This document shows, piece after piece, positions 33,676 through 45,568 of a DNA stretch of 64,000 nucleotides (position 1 is the stretch's first letter; the number at the start of each line of letters is the position of its first letter). Source of the stretch: Chloroflexota bacterium (GTDB lineage: Bacteria > Chloroflexota > Anaerolineae > Promineifilales > Promineifilaceae). The stretch lies in contig JACTMP010000016.1 of the NCBI GenBank assembly GCA_014584575.1, positions 1-64,000 of the forward strand. The letters run 5' to 3'. The notes below the pieces were generated by a model that was not told where the DNA came from, ran no database searches, and saw only the letters and a program-made list of their open reading frames with translations. The position numbers were made by a program, and so were the translations under genes.

Positions 33676-36333
33676 TCAATTACTTCGCCACACCGCACAC
33701 CGTTTATCTACAGAAGCCGCGTTGCTCACATTGCGCTGGTTAGAACCATCGCTGTTAGCCACAAAAATGTCATTCACGCCGGGGCCAATCGGTTTGCGGT
33801 AGAGAATCATGCTGCCATCTTGAGAAAAACGCGGCTCAAAGGCAGTGGGGATAATCTGGTTGTAGCTGCCATTGAGAAACGCTTGATGCACCGTATCACC
33901 CACCACAAATAGGAAGTTGTTACTCGTGGGCGACCAGCGAATACCCTCAGGTCGGTCAATGTTGCCCTGGTAGACAAAGATGGTGTCCGTCGCGCCAGCA
34001 GCGCGTAAGGAGATGGAAAAACTGTTTTCGCCCACCTGATTGGTGATCACTTCCATCTGGCCATTGGGCGCAGCGCACACAGTTGTGCCGCCGCCGATGA
34101 TGCTGCAAAACGGGCCGAAGTAGAGGTTGTATGATTGCCCGGAAACGGTGGTGGCAGGATTGTTACACGTGTCGCTGGCAATGGTCCCGAGTTCCACCGG
34201 GTTGCTCCAGGCCGGGTCGGTGCTGAGCAGGGTATTGCCGGAACTGTACAGGATGCGGCCGACTGTGCCGGGGTTGGCAGGCGCGGCGCTGGTGGTGGGC
34301 ACGGCCGTGCCACCGGGTGTTGGTGTGGCTGAAGAAGGAGTCGGCGTGGGGCCACCAGGCGATAGCGTCGTTGCCGTCAGATCATCTAGATAAATGACAC
34401 CATGCCCGATAAACGCATTGTCCCGATCATCCAACACAAAGCCACGAAACGAAATCGGGTAATCTACATCAGGGTCGCTGCCGCCGCTGATGACTGTCCA
34501 GGGCCAGCTCTGGTTGGTATCAATATAGCCGGTCATCTGCCGCCAGCCGGTGTGGGTGACACGGCCAAAGGGTACCTGCCAGGTTTGCCCACCGGCATCC
34601 CGGATCCAGGCGTTGAGAAAATGGCCGCTGCCATCGCCATAAACCCATACTTGCAGGGCGGTGGGGTTGCCGCTGATAGCATTGTTTTGCATAAAAACAA
34701 CGTAATCGTTGTCCGGTGTATCAAAATGATATTCCAGTTTGCCGGAAGCCGCGCCGCTGCGCGCCTGTTCGGTGGAGCGAGTGAAACTGCCATTGGCTTC
34801 ATTGCCGCGCACCCACAAGCCAAAGTTTTCGAACCCCAGCGGCAGCCCTTCACCGCTGCTGGCGTTGCCGGTGGGGTTGGACGAACCGCCGGAACTGCTG
34901 GTAGCGGCGGCAGTGACCGCGCCTGCCGTCGGCGTGGTCACACCTGGCGCGGTAGTAACATGCGTCGTTTGCGTGGCTGTAGGGCTGTTTGTGGGTGTTG
35001 CAGATGGGGTGGCAGTTTCGGTAGCGGTGATCGTTGGCGTTTCCGTAGGCGTGAGACTGGGGATGGGGGTAGCGCTCAACGCGGCTTCCAGCGTTGCCAG
35101 GGCGGCTAACACTTCGTCGAAGGGAGTTTCGGTCGGTGGGGCCAATGTAGGCGTACTGGTGGGAGTGTCGGTAGCGGCGGCGATAACAACTGGTATAGTG
35201 GTAGGCGTTGGCGACAATGCCTGAAGTATGGGGCGAGCAGCCAGAACGCCGCCAATGCCCAAAAGCAACAAAAAGAGAATGAGCGCCGGTATCAGCCAGG
35301 CGGGCCGTTTCCGGGTAACGGGTGGAGGCGGTGGGGCAACGGCCGTTGCCGCTAATGGGCTGGCAATCTGCGTAGCCGGTACGGGGGTGCGCTGGATGAT
35401 CTTTTCGCGGGTGAGCAGATGCGCGCCTGTGCCCGGCTGTGTGCCGACCCAGGTACCCATGGCGTCAATCTGATCGGTGGCTTTTTCGGCCACCAGCGCC
35501 TCATCCAGTGCCCGCAACAGTTCATCGGCCGTCTGGTAGCGATAGTTGGGGTCTTTTTCCAGACATTTTTGCAGTACCAGCCAGGTGGTATAGGTGATGT
35601 CTGGCCGAATTTCGGTGATGGGCCTGGGCGGGGTGTTCAGGTGTTGGTTGAGGACGGCCCAGGGAGTGTCGCCATCAAACAGGCGACGACCGGAAAAGAG
35701 TTCATAAAAGATGACGCCCAGGGAGTAGATGTCGGAACGGCCGTCTACGTGGCTGGTGGTAGCTTGCTCCGGCGACATGTAGGTGGGTGTGCCCACCAGC
35801 GCGTGTGTGCGCGTCAGCCCTGGTTTGTCCTGCACCTGGGCAATCCCCAGGTCGGTGAGAACGGGCGTGCCGTCTTCGCGCAGCAATATGTTGCTCGGTT
35901 TAATATCCCGGTGCACCACACCCGCTTTGTGTGCTACCGCCAGCGCCTCGGCCACCTGATGCACAATGCCAATGGCGGTGGCGGTATCCAGCAGTTTACC
36001 GGCCTGGGACAGTGTGACCAGTTTGTCCTGCAATGTGCCACCAGGGATATACTCCATGGCGATGTAATAATGACCGTCATCCGTTACGTCGGTGGTATAA
36101 ATTTGCACAATGTGGTGGTGGCGCAGGCGGGCGACCGTTTTAGCCTCACGTTGGAAACGCCGCACAAACTCAGGGTCGCTGCCGAGGGTGGGGAAGAGGA
36201 CTTTGATGGCTGACGGCCGTTCCAACCAGGTATCGTTTGCCAGAAACACATCAGCCATACCGCCACGTTGAATGTGCTTCTCGATTACGTAATGTCCTAT
36301 TTGTTTTCCGATCCAGCTTTCTGGGTCAATCAT
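33676..36333 (-). CDS. Membrane Ser/Thr protein kinase with extracytoplasmic sensor region
   Basis: ATG 36333 (MIDPESWIGK); 885 aa. The kinase domain (about 13-280) has GGMADVF, the Lys of SAIKVLF (Lys44), HRDIKPSN (Asp143) and DLGIAQ (Asp161) in place of DFG. A Pro-rich linker leads to a membrane helix at about 346-367, then a long Thr/Pro linker. Outside the membrane comes a carbohydrate-binding-like beta-sandwich (NFGLWVRGNEANGSFTRS, YDLDDLTAT-type end), a second Pro/Thr linker and a TolB-like propeller segment (RFSQDGSMILYRK, VANSDGSNQRNVS). It probably senses a surface or cell-wall ligand and signals inward. Confidence 0.9.
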   Translation of the reverse strand: MIDPESWIGKQIGHYVIEKHIQRGGMADVFLANDTWLERPSAIKVLFPTLGSDPEFVRRFQREAKTVARLRHHHIVQIYTTDVTDDGHYYIAMEYIPGGTLQDKLVTLSQAGKLLDTATAIGIVHQVAEALAVAHKAGVVHRDIKPSNILLREDGTPVLTDLGIAQVQDKPGLTRTHALVGTPTYMSPEQATTSHVDGRSDIYSLGVIFYELFSGRRLFDGDTPWAVLNQHLNTPPRPITEIRPDITYTTWLVLQKCLEKDPNYRYQTADELLRALDEALVAEKATDQIDAMGTWVGTQPGTGAHLLTREKIIQRTPVPATQIASPLAATAVAPPPPPVTRKRPAWLIPALILFLLLLGIGGVLAARPILQALSPTPTTIPVVIAAATDTPTSTPTLAPPTETPFDEVLAALATLEAALSATPIPSLTPTETPTITATETATPSATPTNSPTATQTTHVTTAPGVTTPTAGAVTAAATSSSGGSSNPTGNASSGEGLPLGFENFGLWVRGNEANGSFTRSTEQARSGAASGKLEYHFDTPDNDYVVFMQNNAISGNPTALQVWVYGDGSGHFLNAWIRDAGGQTWQVPFGRVTHTGWRQMTGYIDTNQSWPWTVISGGSDPDVDYPISFRGFVLDDRDNAFIGHGVIYLDDLTATTLSPGGPTPTPSSATPTPGGTAVPTTSAAPANPGTVGRILYSSGNTLLSTDPAWSNPVELGTIASDTCNNPATTVSGQSYNLYFGPFCSIIGGGTTVCAAPNGQMEVITNQVGENSFSISLRAAGATDTIFVYQGNIDRPEGIRWSPTSNNFLFVVGDTVHQAFLNGSYNQIIPTAFEPRFSQDGSMILYRKPIGPGVNDIFVANSDGSNQRNVSNAASVDKRCAVWRSN

Positions 36334-36483
36334 TAACTTTTTCTCCGCCAACACCTATCGCTTGAAGGGGTAGCTAACTGGTTTCGCTATTGAGCATTAT
36401 AGTCCATTTTATCCTGGCTGACACGGGAAGGGTGTGTTAAAGTGCTCAGGTGTTGAAGTGTTCAAATGTTATGGTAAAGCGTG

Positions 36484-37362
36484 ATGGTTACAATTTTTCT
36501 GTTTTTGAACTTTTTGTTGATGTTAGTGGTTCCGATTGGGGTGGGTTGGTTTATAGCACGCCGCCTCCAGATGCGGTGGACGTTGTTTGCGGTGGGGATG
36601 GGCGGATTTGTGTTGTCGCAGGTGTTTCACATTCCGTTCAACTGGTTGGCACTGCAACGGTGGGAGCTGCTGCCCACAGACGTGTCTGTTACCGCCAACC
36701 TCCTGCTCCTCTCCATCTTCCTCGGTTTATCGGCTGGCGTGTTTGAAGAGGTGACGCGCTGGGCCATTTACCGTTTTGGCATTGAAGACGCCCGCACCTG
36801 GGGCAAAGGTCTGATGTATGGTGCCGGTTGGGGCGACATTGAGGCGATCCTGCTGGGTGCCATTGGTTTGCTGAATTTTTCTATCTTGTTGGGCATGCGG
36901 CAGGGTTTTTTTCAGGGCATGATCCCCGCCGGGCAAGCGGATTTGGTAATGCTGCAAATTGAGATGATGTTTGGCCTGCCCTGGTATATGGCCCTGTTAG
37001 GAGCGATGGAGCGGGTGTTTGCCATTTGCCTGCACCTGTCGCTGTCGGTGATGGTGCTGCAACTGTTTCTACGACAAAATCGGCTGTGGTTGTTGGCGGC
37101 GATCTTGTGGCACGCGACGGTGAACGCTACGGCCGTGTTTACCATTCGTTACGCTACCCCCCTCATTGGCGAACATCAGGCAGCTCTGTTGACTGAAGCC
37201 GTCATCGCCATCTTTGCCTTCATCAGCCTGGGCATCATCTTCCGGTTGCGCACTCCAGAACCGCAGCCGGCCCCCATTGAGCCATTGCCGCCGCCACCAC
37301 CTGCCCCACTACTTGGTGGTGAGGTATCGGCCGAAATGTTGGAAAAGAGTAAGTATTCATAA
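36484..37362 (+). CDS. YhfC-family intramembrane protease-like protein
   Basis: 292 aa from ATG 36484; the preceding GTG is an alternative. Seven or more hydrophobic segments. The motif SAGVFEEVTRWAIYRFG with the paired glutamates, and the later LWHATVNATAVF, match the YhfC/CPBP glutamic intramembrane protease group. The C-terminus is a Pro-rich cytoplasmic tail (PEPQPAPIEPLPPPPPAPLLGG). No substrate is suggested by its neighbours. A good terminator follows. Confidence 0.82.
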   Translation: MVTIFLFLNFLLMLVVPIGVGWFIARRLQMRWTLFAVGMGGFVLSQVFHIPFNWLALQRWELLPTDVSVTANLLLLSIFLGLSAGVFEEVTRWAIYRFGIEDARTWGKGLMYGAGWGDIEAILLGAIGLLNFSILLGMRQGFFQGMIPAGQADLVMLQIEMMFGLPWYMALLGAMERVFAICLHLSLSVMVLQLFLRQNRLWLLAAILWHATVNATAVFTIRYATPLIGEHQAALLTEAVIAIFAFISLGIIFRLRTPEPQPAPIEPLPPPPPAPLLGGEVSAEMLEKSKYS

Positions 37363-37388
37363 TGGCCTGATCTGGCGCCCAGGAACAC

Positions 37389-37415
37389 AAAAAGCCTCGC
37401 GGGGCGAGGCTTTTT
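37389..37415 (+). terminator. Rho-independent terminator after the YhfC gene
   Basis: AAAAAGCCTCG (37389-37399), loop CGGGG, CGAGGCTTTTT (37405-37415). A GC stem plus U5 tail, 26 bases past the stop. Confidence 0.9.
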
Positions 37416-37635
37416 GCGGGAAGAGGAGAAGAAGGAGAAAAGGAGGAAAATTGGATTTTTTGGGTTCATCATTCCTGTTTTTGAATGATGACCATATCTT
37501 ACAACGAAGATAAAAAATGCAATATGTTGCATGACTACATTCACTATGTAAAATGCTTTACATTGTGGGAATTGTTGACAAATTACACCTGAAATCATTG
37601 ACTTCCGTTGTTATCGTCGTGTTCCCCAACTAACG

Positions 37636-37641
37636 TATAAT
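37636..37641 (+). promoter_or_regulatory. Consensus -10 box (TATAAT), probable leaderless start of the mutase
   Basis: TATAAT ends seven bases before ATG 37649, so transcription would begin at or within a base of the ATG. There is no Shine-Dalgarno sequence before it. The -35 region is weak, as is usual when -10 dominates. Confidence 0.6.
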
Positions 37642-37648
37642 CTCTCTT

Positions 37649-39307
<1,659 letters not shown>

Positions 39308-39310
<3 letters not shown>

Positions 39311-39336
39311 GGGGGCGATTTTGCAAAATCGCCCTA
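39308..39336. repeat. GGGCGATTTT-GC-AAAATCGCCC palindrome after the mutase
   Basis: The arms are GGGCGATTTT and AAAATCGCCC, with GC in the middle, flanked by TAG/CTA. It overlaps the stop codon (39308-39310) of the mutase gene. The same core lies inside the DUF2142 gene at 15672-15692, so it is a dispersed repeat that may also slow or process the mutase-epimerase transcript. Confidence 0.85.
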
Positions 39337-39351
39337 CGCAGGAATAAACCT

Positions 39352-39897
39352 ATGATCAAGAAAATCAGCCATATTGCCATTGTGGTACCAAAATTAGAGC
39401 AAGCCACCAGATTTTGGGCGGAGGCGTTGGGGCTGGATGTCAGCCATCAAGAGCGTGTGGGGGAACAGGGGGTGGACGTGGCTTTTATCCCGGTGGGGGA
39501 GAGCGACATTGAACTGTTGGAACCTATTGACCCCGCCAGCGGCGTGGCCCGTTACCTGGAAAAACGGGGGCCGGGCATGCACCATATCTGTTTTGAGGTG
39601 GATGATATGGCGGCTACACTGGCCCGCCTGAAGGAGGCCAATGTCCCCCTGATCAACGAAGAGCCGACCATCAGCGCCGACGGCAAAAAGATCGCCTTTG
39701 TGCACCCCAAAGGAACCGGCGGGGTTCTGGTGGAGCTTTACGAACTACCGGCAAACACAGAGTCAGCCGAAGCCGCCGAGAGTGTGCGTCACCGGCTGCG
39801 CGACGGCCGTGAAGTATACACCGCCGGGGCCAAAGCGTTCCTATCCGGCATCCGGCACGGCCGTCACGAGCAGGCATCGGCGGAAGACGACCGATAG
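39352..39897 (+). CDS. mce: Methylmalonyl-CoA epimerase, with C-terminal extension
   Basis: ATG 39352 (MIKKISHIAIVV); the frame opens 75 bases upstream, inside the mutase. 181 aa, against the usual 130-145. Glyoxalase-fold metal ligands: HIAIVV (His7), GMHHICFEVDD and VLVELYELP at the end of the second half. The family inverts the chiral centre of methylmalonyl-CoA. After VELYELP an extension of about 45 residues, with SESAEAAESVRHRLRDGREV, is extra to the family. It is partly encoded by ACGGCCGT copies and short repeats and may be a later addition. Confidence 0.88.
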   Translation: MIKKISHIAIVVPKLEQATRFWAEALGLDVSHQERVGEQGVDVAFIPVGESDIELLEPIDPASGVARYLEKRGPGMHHICFEVDDMAATLARLKEANVPLINEEPTISADGKKIAFVHPKGTGGVLVELYELPANTESAEAAESVRHRLRDGREVYTAGAKAFLSGIRHGRHEQASAEDDR

Positions 39898-41413
<1,516 letters not shown>

Positions 41414-41667
41414 AACCAACCTCCTGTATAATGCCAGGAATCAGCTTGAGGGAAACATAAACCATGCGAACCCTCTATCGGGCATGGTTCAAAAAGGAAT
41501 AATCGTCTTTTACAAATTGTTTACACCTGTCATTCCGAGCGGAGTCTTCGGAGCGAGGAATCTTTGCATTTGACCAGAAGAAAGATTCCTCCTCGAAGAC
41601 TCGTCGGAATGAAATAGAATGTTGACTTTCCGGATCTGCTGAAATGAGACAGACGGTATGAACACTA
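41414..41667. other. Intergenic region with promoter-like box and small hairpin
   Basis: TATAAT lies at 41427-41432 and an AACCATGC...GCATGGTT hairpin at 41460-41489, followed by the dispersed inverted repeat at 41530-41612. No credible ORF. The hairpin has no U-run on the plus strand. Confidence 0.5.
41530..41612. repeat. Dispersed palindromic element (TCATTCCGA ... TCGGAATGA)
   Basis: Outer arms TCATTCCGA (41530-41538) and TCGGAATGA (41604-41612). Inner arms GAGGAATCTTT (41555-41565) and AAAGATTCCTC (41581-41591) surround a short loop. Nested GTCTTCGG/GAAGAC words complete the fold. The shape and wording match small palindromic elements found widely in bacterial genomes. Confidence 0.8.
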
Positions 41668-41997
41668 ATGAAGAAGATTTCCTGTTTCTTAACCATTCTG
41701 TTTTTGCTGATGATGACTGCTTGTGGAGTGGGCAACTCCCTTGATAGCGCCTTTAAAATACATGGGGGGTCAATGGAACCAACATTCCCCCTAGACACAA
41801 TTCTTGGTATTGATGAACATGCATACAGCGATTCCTTACCACAAAGGGGAGATTTTATCCTCTTCGATTATTTTGTCCTCGGCGATAACCGTAATTCTTC
41901 CAGTGATTCACACAGTTGGGGGCCGTTAGCTTTTGAATACATCATCGGCAAAGCCGTAGCTGTTTGCTCAAGTAACGTAACCTGGTCGTGCAATTAA
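41668..41997 (+). CDS. Lipoprotein-like remnant of signal peptidase I, missing the catalytic Lys region
   Basis: 109 aa. A lipoprotein-type signal (FLLMMTAC, Cys19) is followed by the SPase I serine box [12 protein letters not shown] (Ser35), then RGDFILFDY. This joins directly to [18 protein letters not shown], which is box E. The ~45-70 residues that normally separate them, including the catalytic lysine (KRVIG-type box), are missing in-frame. The protein therefore has the serine but not the general base. It may be a decayed gene or a small protein that keeps the fold without activity. Ordinary SPase I enzymes anchor with helices, not a lipobox, so the N-terminus is also odd. Confidence 0.75.
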   Translation: MKKISCFLTILFLLMMTACGVGNSLDSAFKIHGGSMEPTFPLDTILGIDEHAYSDSLPQRGDFILFDYFVLGDNRNSSSDSHSWGPLAFEYIIGKAVAVCSSNVTWSCN

Positions 41998-42046
41998 GGA
42001 AATTGAACCCATTGATTACACCAAGTGACTGCAAAAGATTGGGAAA

Positions 42047-42131
42047 ATGGCCCTCATCCATTGTGTTTTTTTTCGGAAATCTTGAACCTGAGTTGCAGCA
42101 TGGTGGTGGTGTTACCACAACGGCCGTTGCC
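42047..42131 (+). repeat. Upstream copy of an 85-base direct repeat (decayed 5' end of the esterase)
   Basis: Nearly identical to 42697-42782. It begins with the same ATGGCCCTCATCCATTGTG, but one base is lost in the T-run, so the esterase frame breaks after about ten codons. It ends in AACGGCCGTTGCC. Confidence 0.9.
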
Positions 42132-42154
42132 TCTAATGCCCTCGTCTGTATAAT
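42127..42154 (+). promoter_or_regulatory. Promoter of the toxin-antitoxin pair (TTGCCT-N16-TATAAT)
   Basis: TTGCCT at 42127-42132 and TATAAT at 42149-42154 are 16 bases apart and lie 28 bases ahead of the antitoxin start. The -35 part overlaps the end of the direct repeat. YefM-type antitoxins usually repress this site. Confidence 0.55.
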
Positions 42155-42182
42155 GGCTTCAATCCACATGAGGAGAAAGAGA

Positions 42183-42437
42183 ATGAATACCATTACCATC
42201 AGTCAGGCCGAAACCAGTTTACGCGATATTATCCGGCAAATTCTCAATGATGTTGTGCCCACCATTGTCACCACAGAAACAGGTGACAGCGTGGTCATGT
42301 TATCACTGGATGAATATAACGCCTGGCAAGAAACACTGTATCTGCTTTCCACACCCGCCAATGCCGAACAACTCATGAAATCCATCGCTGAAGATAAAGC
42401 TGGTTATTCTTCAGAACGTCAATTGATTGATGCATGA
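42183..42437 (+). CDS. yefM: YefM/Phd-type antitoxin
   Basis: ATG 42183 follows AGGAGAAAGA; 84 aa. The N-terminus NTITISQAETSLRDIIRQI and the strand VTTETGDSVVMLSLDEYNAWQETLYLL are typical of the Phd/YefM DNA-binding fold. The C-terminal third (AEQLMKSIAEDKAGY) is the flexible toxin-binding tail. It overlaps the toxin start by four bases (ATGA). The pair is expected to self-regulate. Confidence 0.9.
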   Translation: MNTITISQAETSLRDIIRQILNDVVPTIVTTETGDSVVMLSLDEYNAWQETLYLLSTPANAEQLMKSIAEDKAGYSSERQLIDA

Positions 42438-42694
42438 ACATTGAATTTACGCCTACCGCCTGGGAACATTATTTGTGGTTCCAACAAAATGATCGTGCAC
42501 TGCTCAAACGCATCAATCAACTGATTATTGAAACCACACGTACCCCATTTGAAGGAACAGGCAAACCAGAGCCACTTAAGGCCAATCTATCCGGCTATTG
42601 GTCACGCCGCATCAATTCTGAACATCGGCTGGTCTATCGCGTAACCGACACAAGCATCGTTGTTATTTCTTGTCGATTCCACTACAGCAAATAG
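42434..42694 (+). CDS. yoeB: YoeB/Txe-family mRNA interferase toxin
   Basis: 86 aa. It carries the fold and active residues of YoeB: a [26 protein letters not shown] helix, [33 protein letters not shown] with the Glu and Arg of the RNase site, and the C-terminal SCRFHYSK with the catalytic His. The enzyme cleaves mRNA on the ribosome and is neutralised by the upstream antitoxin. The pair is flanked by direct copies of the esterase 5' end, a sign of insertion or duplication. Confidence 0.92.
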   Translation: MNIEFTPTAWEHYLWFQQNDRALLKRINQLIIETTRTPFEGTGKPEPLKANLSGYWSRRINSEHRLVYRVTDTSIVVISCRFHYSK

Positions 42695-42696
42695 AT

Positions 42697-42782
42697 ATGG
42701 CCCTCATCCATTGTGATTTTTACTCCGAAATCTTGAACCTGAGTTGCAGTATGGTGGTGGTGTTACCGCAACGGCCGTTGCC
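42697..42782 (+). repeat. Downstream (intact) copy of the direct repeat, within the esterase gene
   Basis: 86 bases, one longer than the upstream copy at 42047-42131 and differing at a handful of positions. It encodes the N-terminus of the esterase. Confidence 0.9.
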
Positions 42783-43470
42783 CACCATCACCTCCTCCCC
42801 TTCCCCCAATTTCCCCACCCTCTACTTGTTGCACGGCCTGTCCGACGACCACACCGTCTGGCAGCGGCGCACCTCAATCGAACGGTACGCCGAAGAAAAG
42901 GGCCTCGCCGTCGTCATGCCCGCCGTCCACCGCAGCTTCTACACCGACATGGTCGCCGGCCCCCGCTACTGGAGTTACATCAGCGAAGAAGTGCCCGCCC
43001 GCGCCCGCGACCTGTTCCCCCTCTCCCGCGAGCGCGAAGATAACTTTGTCGCCGGGCTGTCTATGGGCGGCTACGGCGCGTTCAAGCTGGCTTTGCGCCA
43101 CCCGGAACGCTTCACTGCCGCCGCCAGCCTCTCCGGCGCGTTGGACATGGCCAACGTACACGACCCCGTCCTGGAACCCGAATTGCGCCTCATCTTCGGC
43201 GACCTGGACACCATCGCCGGCAGCGACAACGACCTCTTCCATCTGGCCGCCCAGGTAGCCCAATCCCCCGGCCCCAAACCCAAACTATTTCAGTGGTGTG
43301 GCACAGAAGATTTTCTATACGGCTTCAACGTCAAATTCCGTGACTTTGTACGGCCGCTCCCCTTCGACTACACCTACAGCGAAGGCCCCGGCGACCACAC
43401 CTGGAGTTCTTGGGATACCCAAATCCAAAACGTGCTCAACTGGCTGCCTTTGTCACCCCACGCCGGGTAA
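42697..43470 (+). CDS. Esterase D/FrmB-like alpha/beta hydrolase
   Basis: 257 aa from ATG 42697 ([13 protein letters not shown]); a TTG 27 bases upstream lies inside the toxin gene. [13 protein letters not shown], the nucleophile motif [12 protein letters not shown] (Ser122) and the histidine region [11 protein letters not shown] show an active alpha/beta hydrolase. MALIHVxFxSEVLxxS-type N-termini are typical of esterase-D-like proteins. The first 86 bases are the intact copy of the repeat seen at 42047-42131, so the reading frame here is the original. Confidence 0.88.
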   Translation: MALIHCDFYSEILNLSCSMVVVLPQRPLPTITSSPSPNFPTLYLLHGLSDDHTVWQRRTSIERYAEEKGLAVVMPAVHRSFYTDMVAGPRYWSYISEEVPARARDLFPLSREREDNFVAGLSMGGYGAFKLALRHPERFTAAASLSGALDMANVHDPVLEPELRLIFGDLDTIAGSDNDLFHLAAQVAQSPGPKPKLFQWCGTEDFLYGFNVKFRDFVRPLPFDYTYSEGPGDHTWSSWDTQIQNVLNWLPLSPHAG

Positions 43471-43534
43471 CTGAGGGATTGATTGGTCAGGGGTAGGCCA
43501 GTTCCAGCGAATTGCACCCGCCACCCATCACCCA

Positions 43535-45568
43535 TCACCCCAACCCCTGCCTTAACAATTCAGCCAGTTTAGATAGATCCAGCGGCTTTCTCAGCCAGCC
43601 ATACAATCCCAAAGCCCGCAGATTCTCCATATCCTTCTCCACCGCATGTCCCGTGACAATCACAAACGGAATCGCCAGGCCCCGTTCTCGCAAGGCATGA
43701 AAAAGAGCCACGCCCCCCATTTCCGGCATAACCGCATCACTAAGCACCAAAGCAATTTCATGACCATGTCGAGCCAGAACGGACAAGGCCTCGCAGCCAT
43801 TACAGGCCTCTCGCACGCTGTAGTTCAACAGAGTCAGGCTCTCCACCAATGCCTCCCGCATGGCATCCTCATCCTCTACCACCAACACCACCTGCCTTTG
43901 ACCTTGAGGTAACACAGCCACGGGCGGTTTTGCGGCCTCAGGACAATCCACCGCAAACACCGGAAAATAAAGCTGAAAAGTTGTCCCCTTCCCCATTTCG
44001 GTCGTCACGGTAATAAAACCGTCATGTTGTTGGACAATACCGTACACCTGCGCCAACCCCAATCCCGTGCCCTGACCCCGCTCTTTGGTGGTGAAAAAAG
44101 GTTCAAAAATATGAGCGACCGCCTCGGCCGGTATCCCCGTCCCACTGTCCGCGATACTAACCCGGATCCATTCCCCAGGCTCCATTCCCGGCACCGGCGG
44201 CAAGGCTCTCGGCTCCAGCCGGATACTGTTTAAGCTGATGAGGAGATGTCCCCCTTCCCCCATCGAATCCCGCGCATTCACCGCCAGATTCATGATCGCC
44301 TGCTGAATGCGCGATGGATCGGCATGGATGACATACGAATCTTGGGCATAATCAAGTTCAACATCAATGTTCTCTGGCAATGTGCGCCGGAGCAATCGAA
44401 GCAACTCCTTCATGAAGGGCAACAGATTCAGAGATTGCCTTTCCATCACCGATTGGCGACTAAAATCCAAAATTTGCTGAATCAGATCGCTGGCTCGTTG
44501 CGCCTGCTGTTCCAATATATGCAAACGTTCCTCGGCCCGCGGTGGCAACTCCAGCGTGTGTAAAAGAAGATCCGTATAGAGCATAATGACCGCCAGAGTG
44601 TTATTAAAGTCATGGGCGATCCCCGCCGCCAACTGACCCACCGCCGCCAGACGTTCATGCGCCTGCAAATGCTGCTGAATCTCTCGTTCCCGTGTCGCAT
44701 CACGAATAACAAAAACCCACCCTTCATTGGTTGAACCATTCTCGACCGGACGAGCAATGACCTTGAAAAGCTGCTCTCCCATCACCACATCATGCCACAA
44801 TCCCTTCGGTGGGGACGTCAATAGAGCATTCAGTGGATATGGGCCAAGATGAGTCAGTTGCTCCGTTTCCCAGCCCGGCGCGAAAAGGGTCAAATATTGT
44901 TCTGCAATACCATTGGTCAATCTGACATGCCCATTCTCGCTGAGCAGAAACATTCCCTCAGGCACCGTATCCACAATGAATTGCACTTCCTTAGCATGTT
45001 GCCGTATCTGGTGCCACAACCGTTCGCGCTCTTCCTCCGACTTCTTTCGCTCGGCGATTTCTTCTTTCAATCTGATGTTGGCCGCAGCTAACGCAGCAGT
45101 GCGCTCCTCTACGCGCAGTTCCAGGCTCGCATTCGCCTCTTCAAGCTTTTGGGTCAATTCTCGAATGCGCAGGTGCGTAGCGACCCGCGCCAACACCTCC
45201 TCATGCTGAAAGGGCTTGGTGATGTAATCCACGCCGCCGGCTGCAAATCCCCTGACCTTGTCTTCTGTTCTGGTCACAATCGTCATAAATATGACAGGAA
45301 TATCCCGTGTCTGCTCATCCGCTTTCAAGCGGCGGCAGGTCTCAAAACCATCTATGCCCGGCAGAAGCACATCCAACAAGATCAGGTCTGGATGTGCTTC
45401 TTGAGCCAGCCTTAATCCCGTTTCACCCGTCAGCGCCACCATGACCTGATACCCTTGTTGGGCCAGGTAATCGCCGACGACGGCCAGGTTGGCGGAAGTG
45501 TCATCCACTATCAAGATTGTCTGGTTTTGAGATACAGGGGCTTCGTTTGGGTTTTCAATAATGCTCAT
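43535..45568 (-). CDS. Hybrid sensor kinase: receiver - PAS - HisKA/HATPase - receiver
   Basis: ATG 45568 ([10 protein letters not shown]); the open frame upstream is inside the next gene. 677 aa. An N-terminal receiver (TILIVDDTSANL, LILLDVLLPG) is followed by a coiled coil (about 145-200), a PAS-like region (FIVDTVPEGMFLLSENGHVRLTNGIAEQYL), HisKA with GIAHDFNNTLAVIM, a HATPase domain (GTGIPAEAVAHIFEPFFTTKERGQGTGLGLAQVYGIVQQHDG) and a C-terminal receiver (VVLVVEDEDAMREALVES, LVLSDAVMPEMGG). It is soluble and overlaps the end of the large propeller kinase gene by 14 bases, so the two are probably one unit. The whole block lacks ACGGCCGT. Confidence 0.9.
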   Translation of the reverse strand: MSIIENPNEAPVSQNQTILIVDDTSANLAVVGDYLAQQGYQVMVALTGETGLRLAQEAHPDLILLDVLLPGIDGFETCRRLKADEQTRDIPVIFMTIVTRTEDKVRGFAAGGVDYITKPFQHEEVLARVATHLRIRELTQKLEEANASLELRVEERTAALAAANIRLKEEIAERKKSEEERERLWHQIRQHAKEVQFIVDTVPEGMFLLSENGHVRLTNGIAEQYLTLFAPGWETEQLTHLGPYPLNALLTSPPKGLWHDVVMGEQLFKVIARPVENGSTNEGWVFVIRDATREREIQQHLQAHERLAAVGQLAAGIAHDFNNTLAVIMLYTDLLLHTLELPPRAEERLHILEQQAQRASDLIQQILDFSRQSVMERQSLNLLPFMKELLRLLRRTLPENIDVELDYAQDSYVIHADPSRIQQAIMNLAVNARDSMGEGGHLLISLNSIRLEPRALPPVPGMEPGEWIRVSIADSGTGIPAEAVAHIFEPFFTTKERGQGTGLGLAQVYGIVQQHDGFITVTTEMGKGTTFQLYFPVFAVDCPEAAKPPVAVLPQGQRQVVLVVEDEDAMREALVESLTLLNYSVREACNGCEALSVLARHGHEIALVLSDAVMPEMGGVALFHALRERGLAIPFVIVTGHAVEKDMENLRALGLYGWLRKPLDLSKLAELLRQGLG

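Noticed and set aside
41460..41489. Hairpin after galT as its terminator
   Set aside because: The stem is good (AACCATGC/GCATGGTT), but no T-run follows on the plus strand. It could be a small palindrome only.
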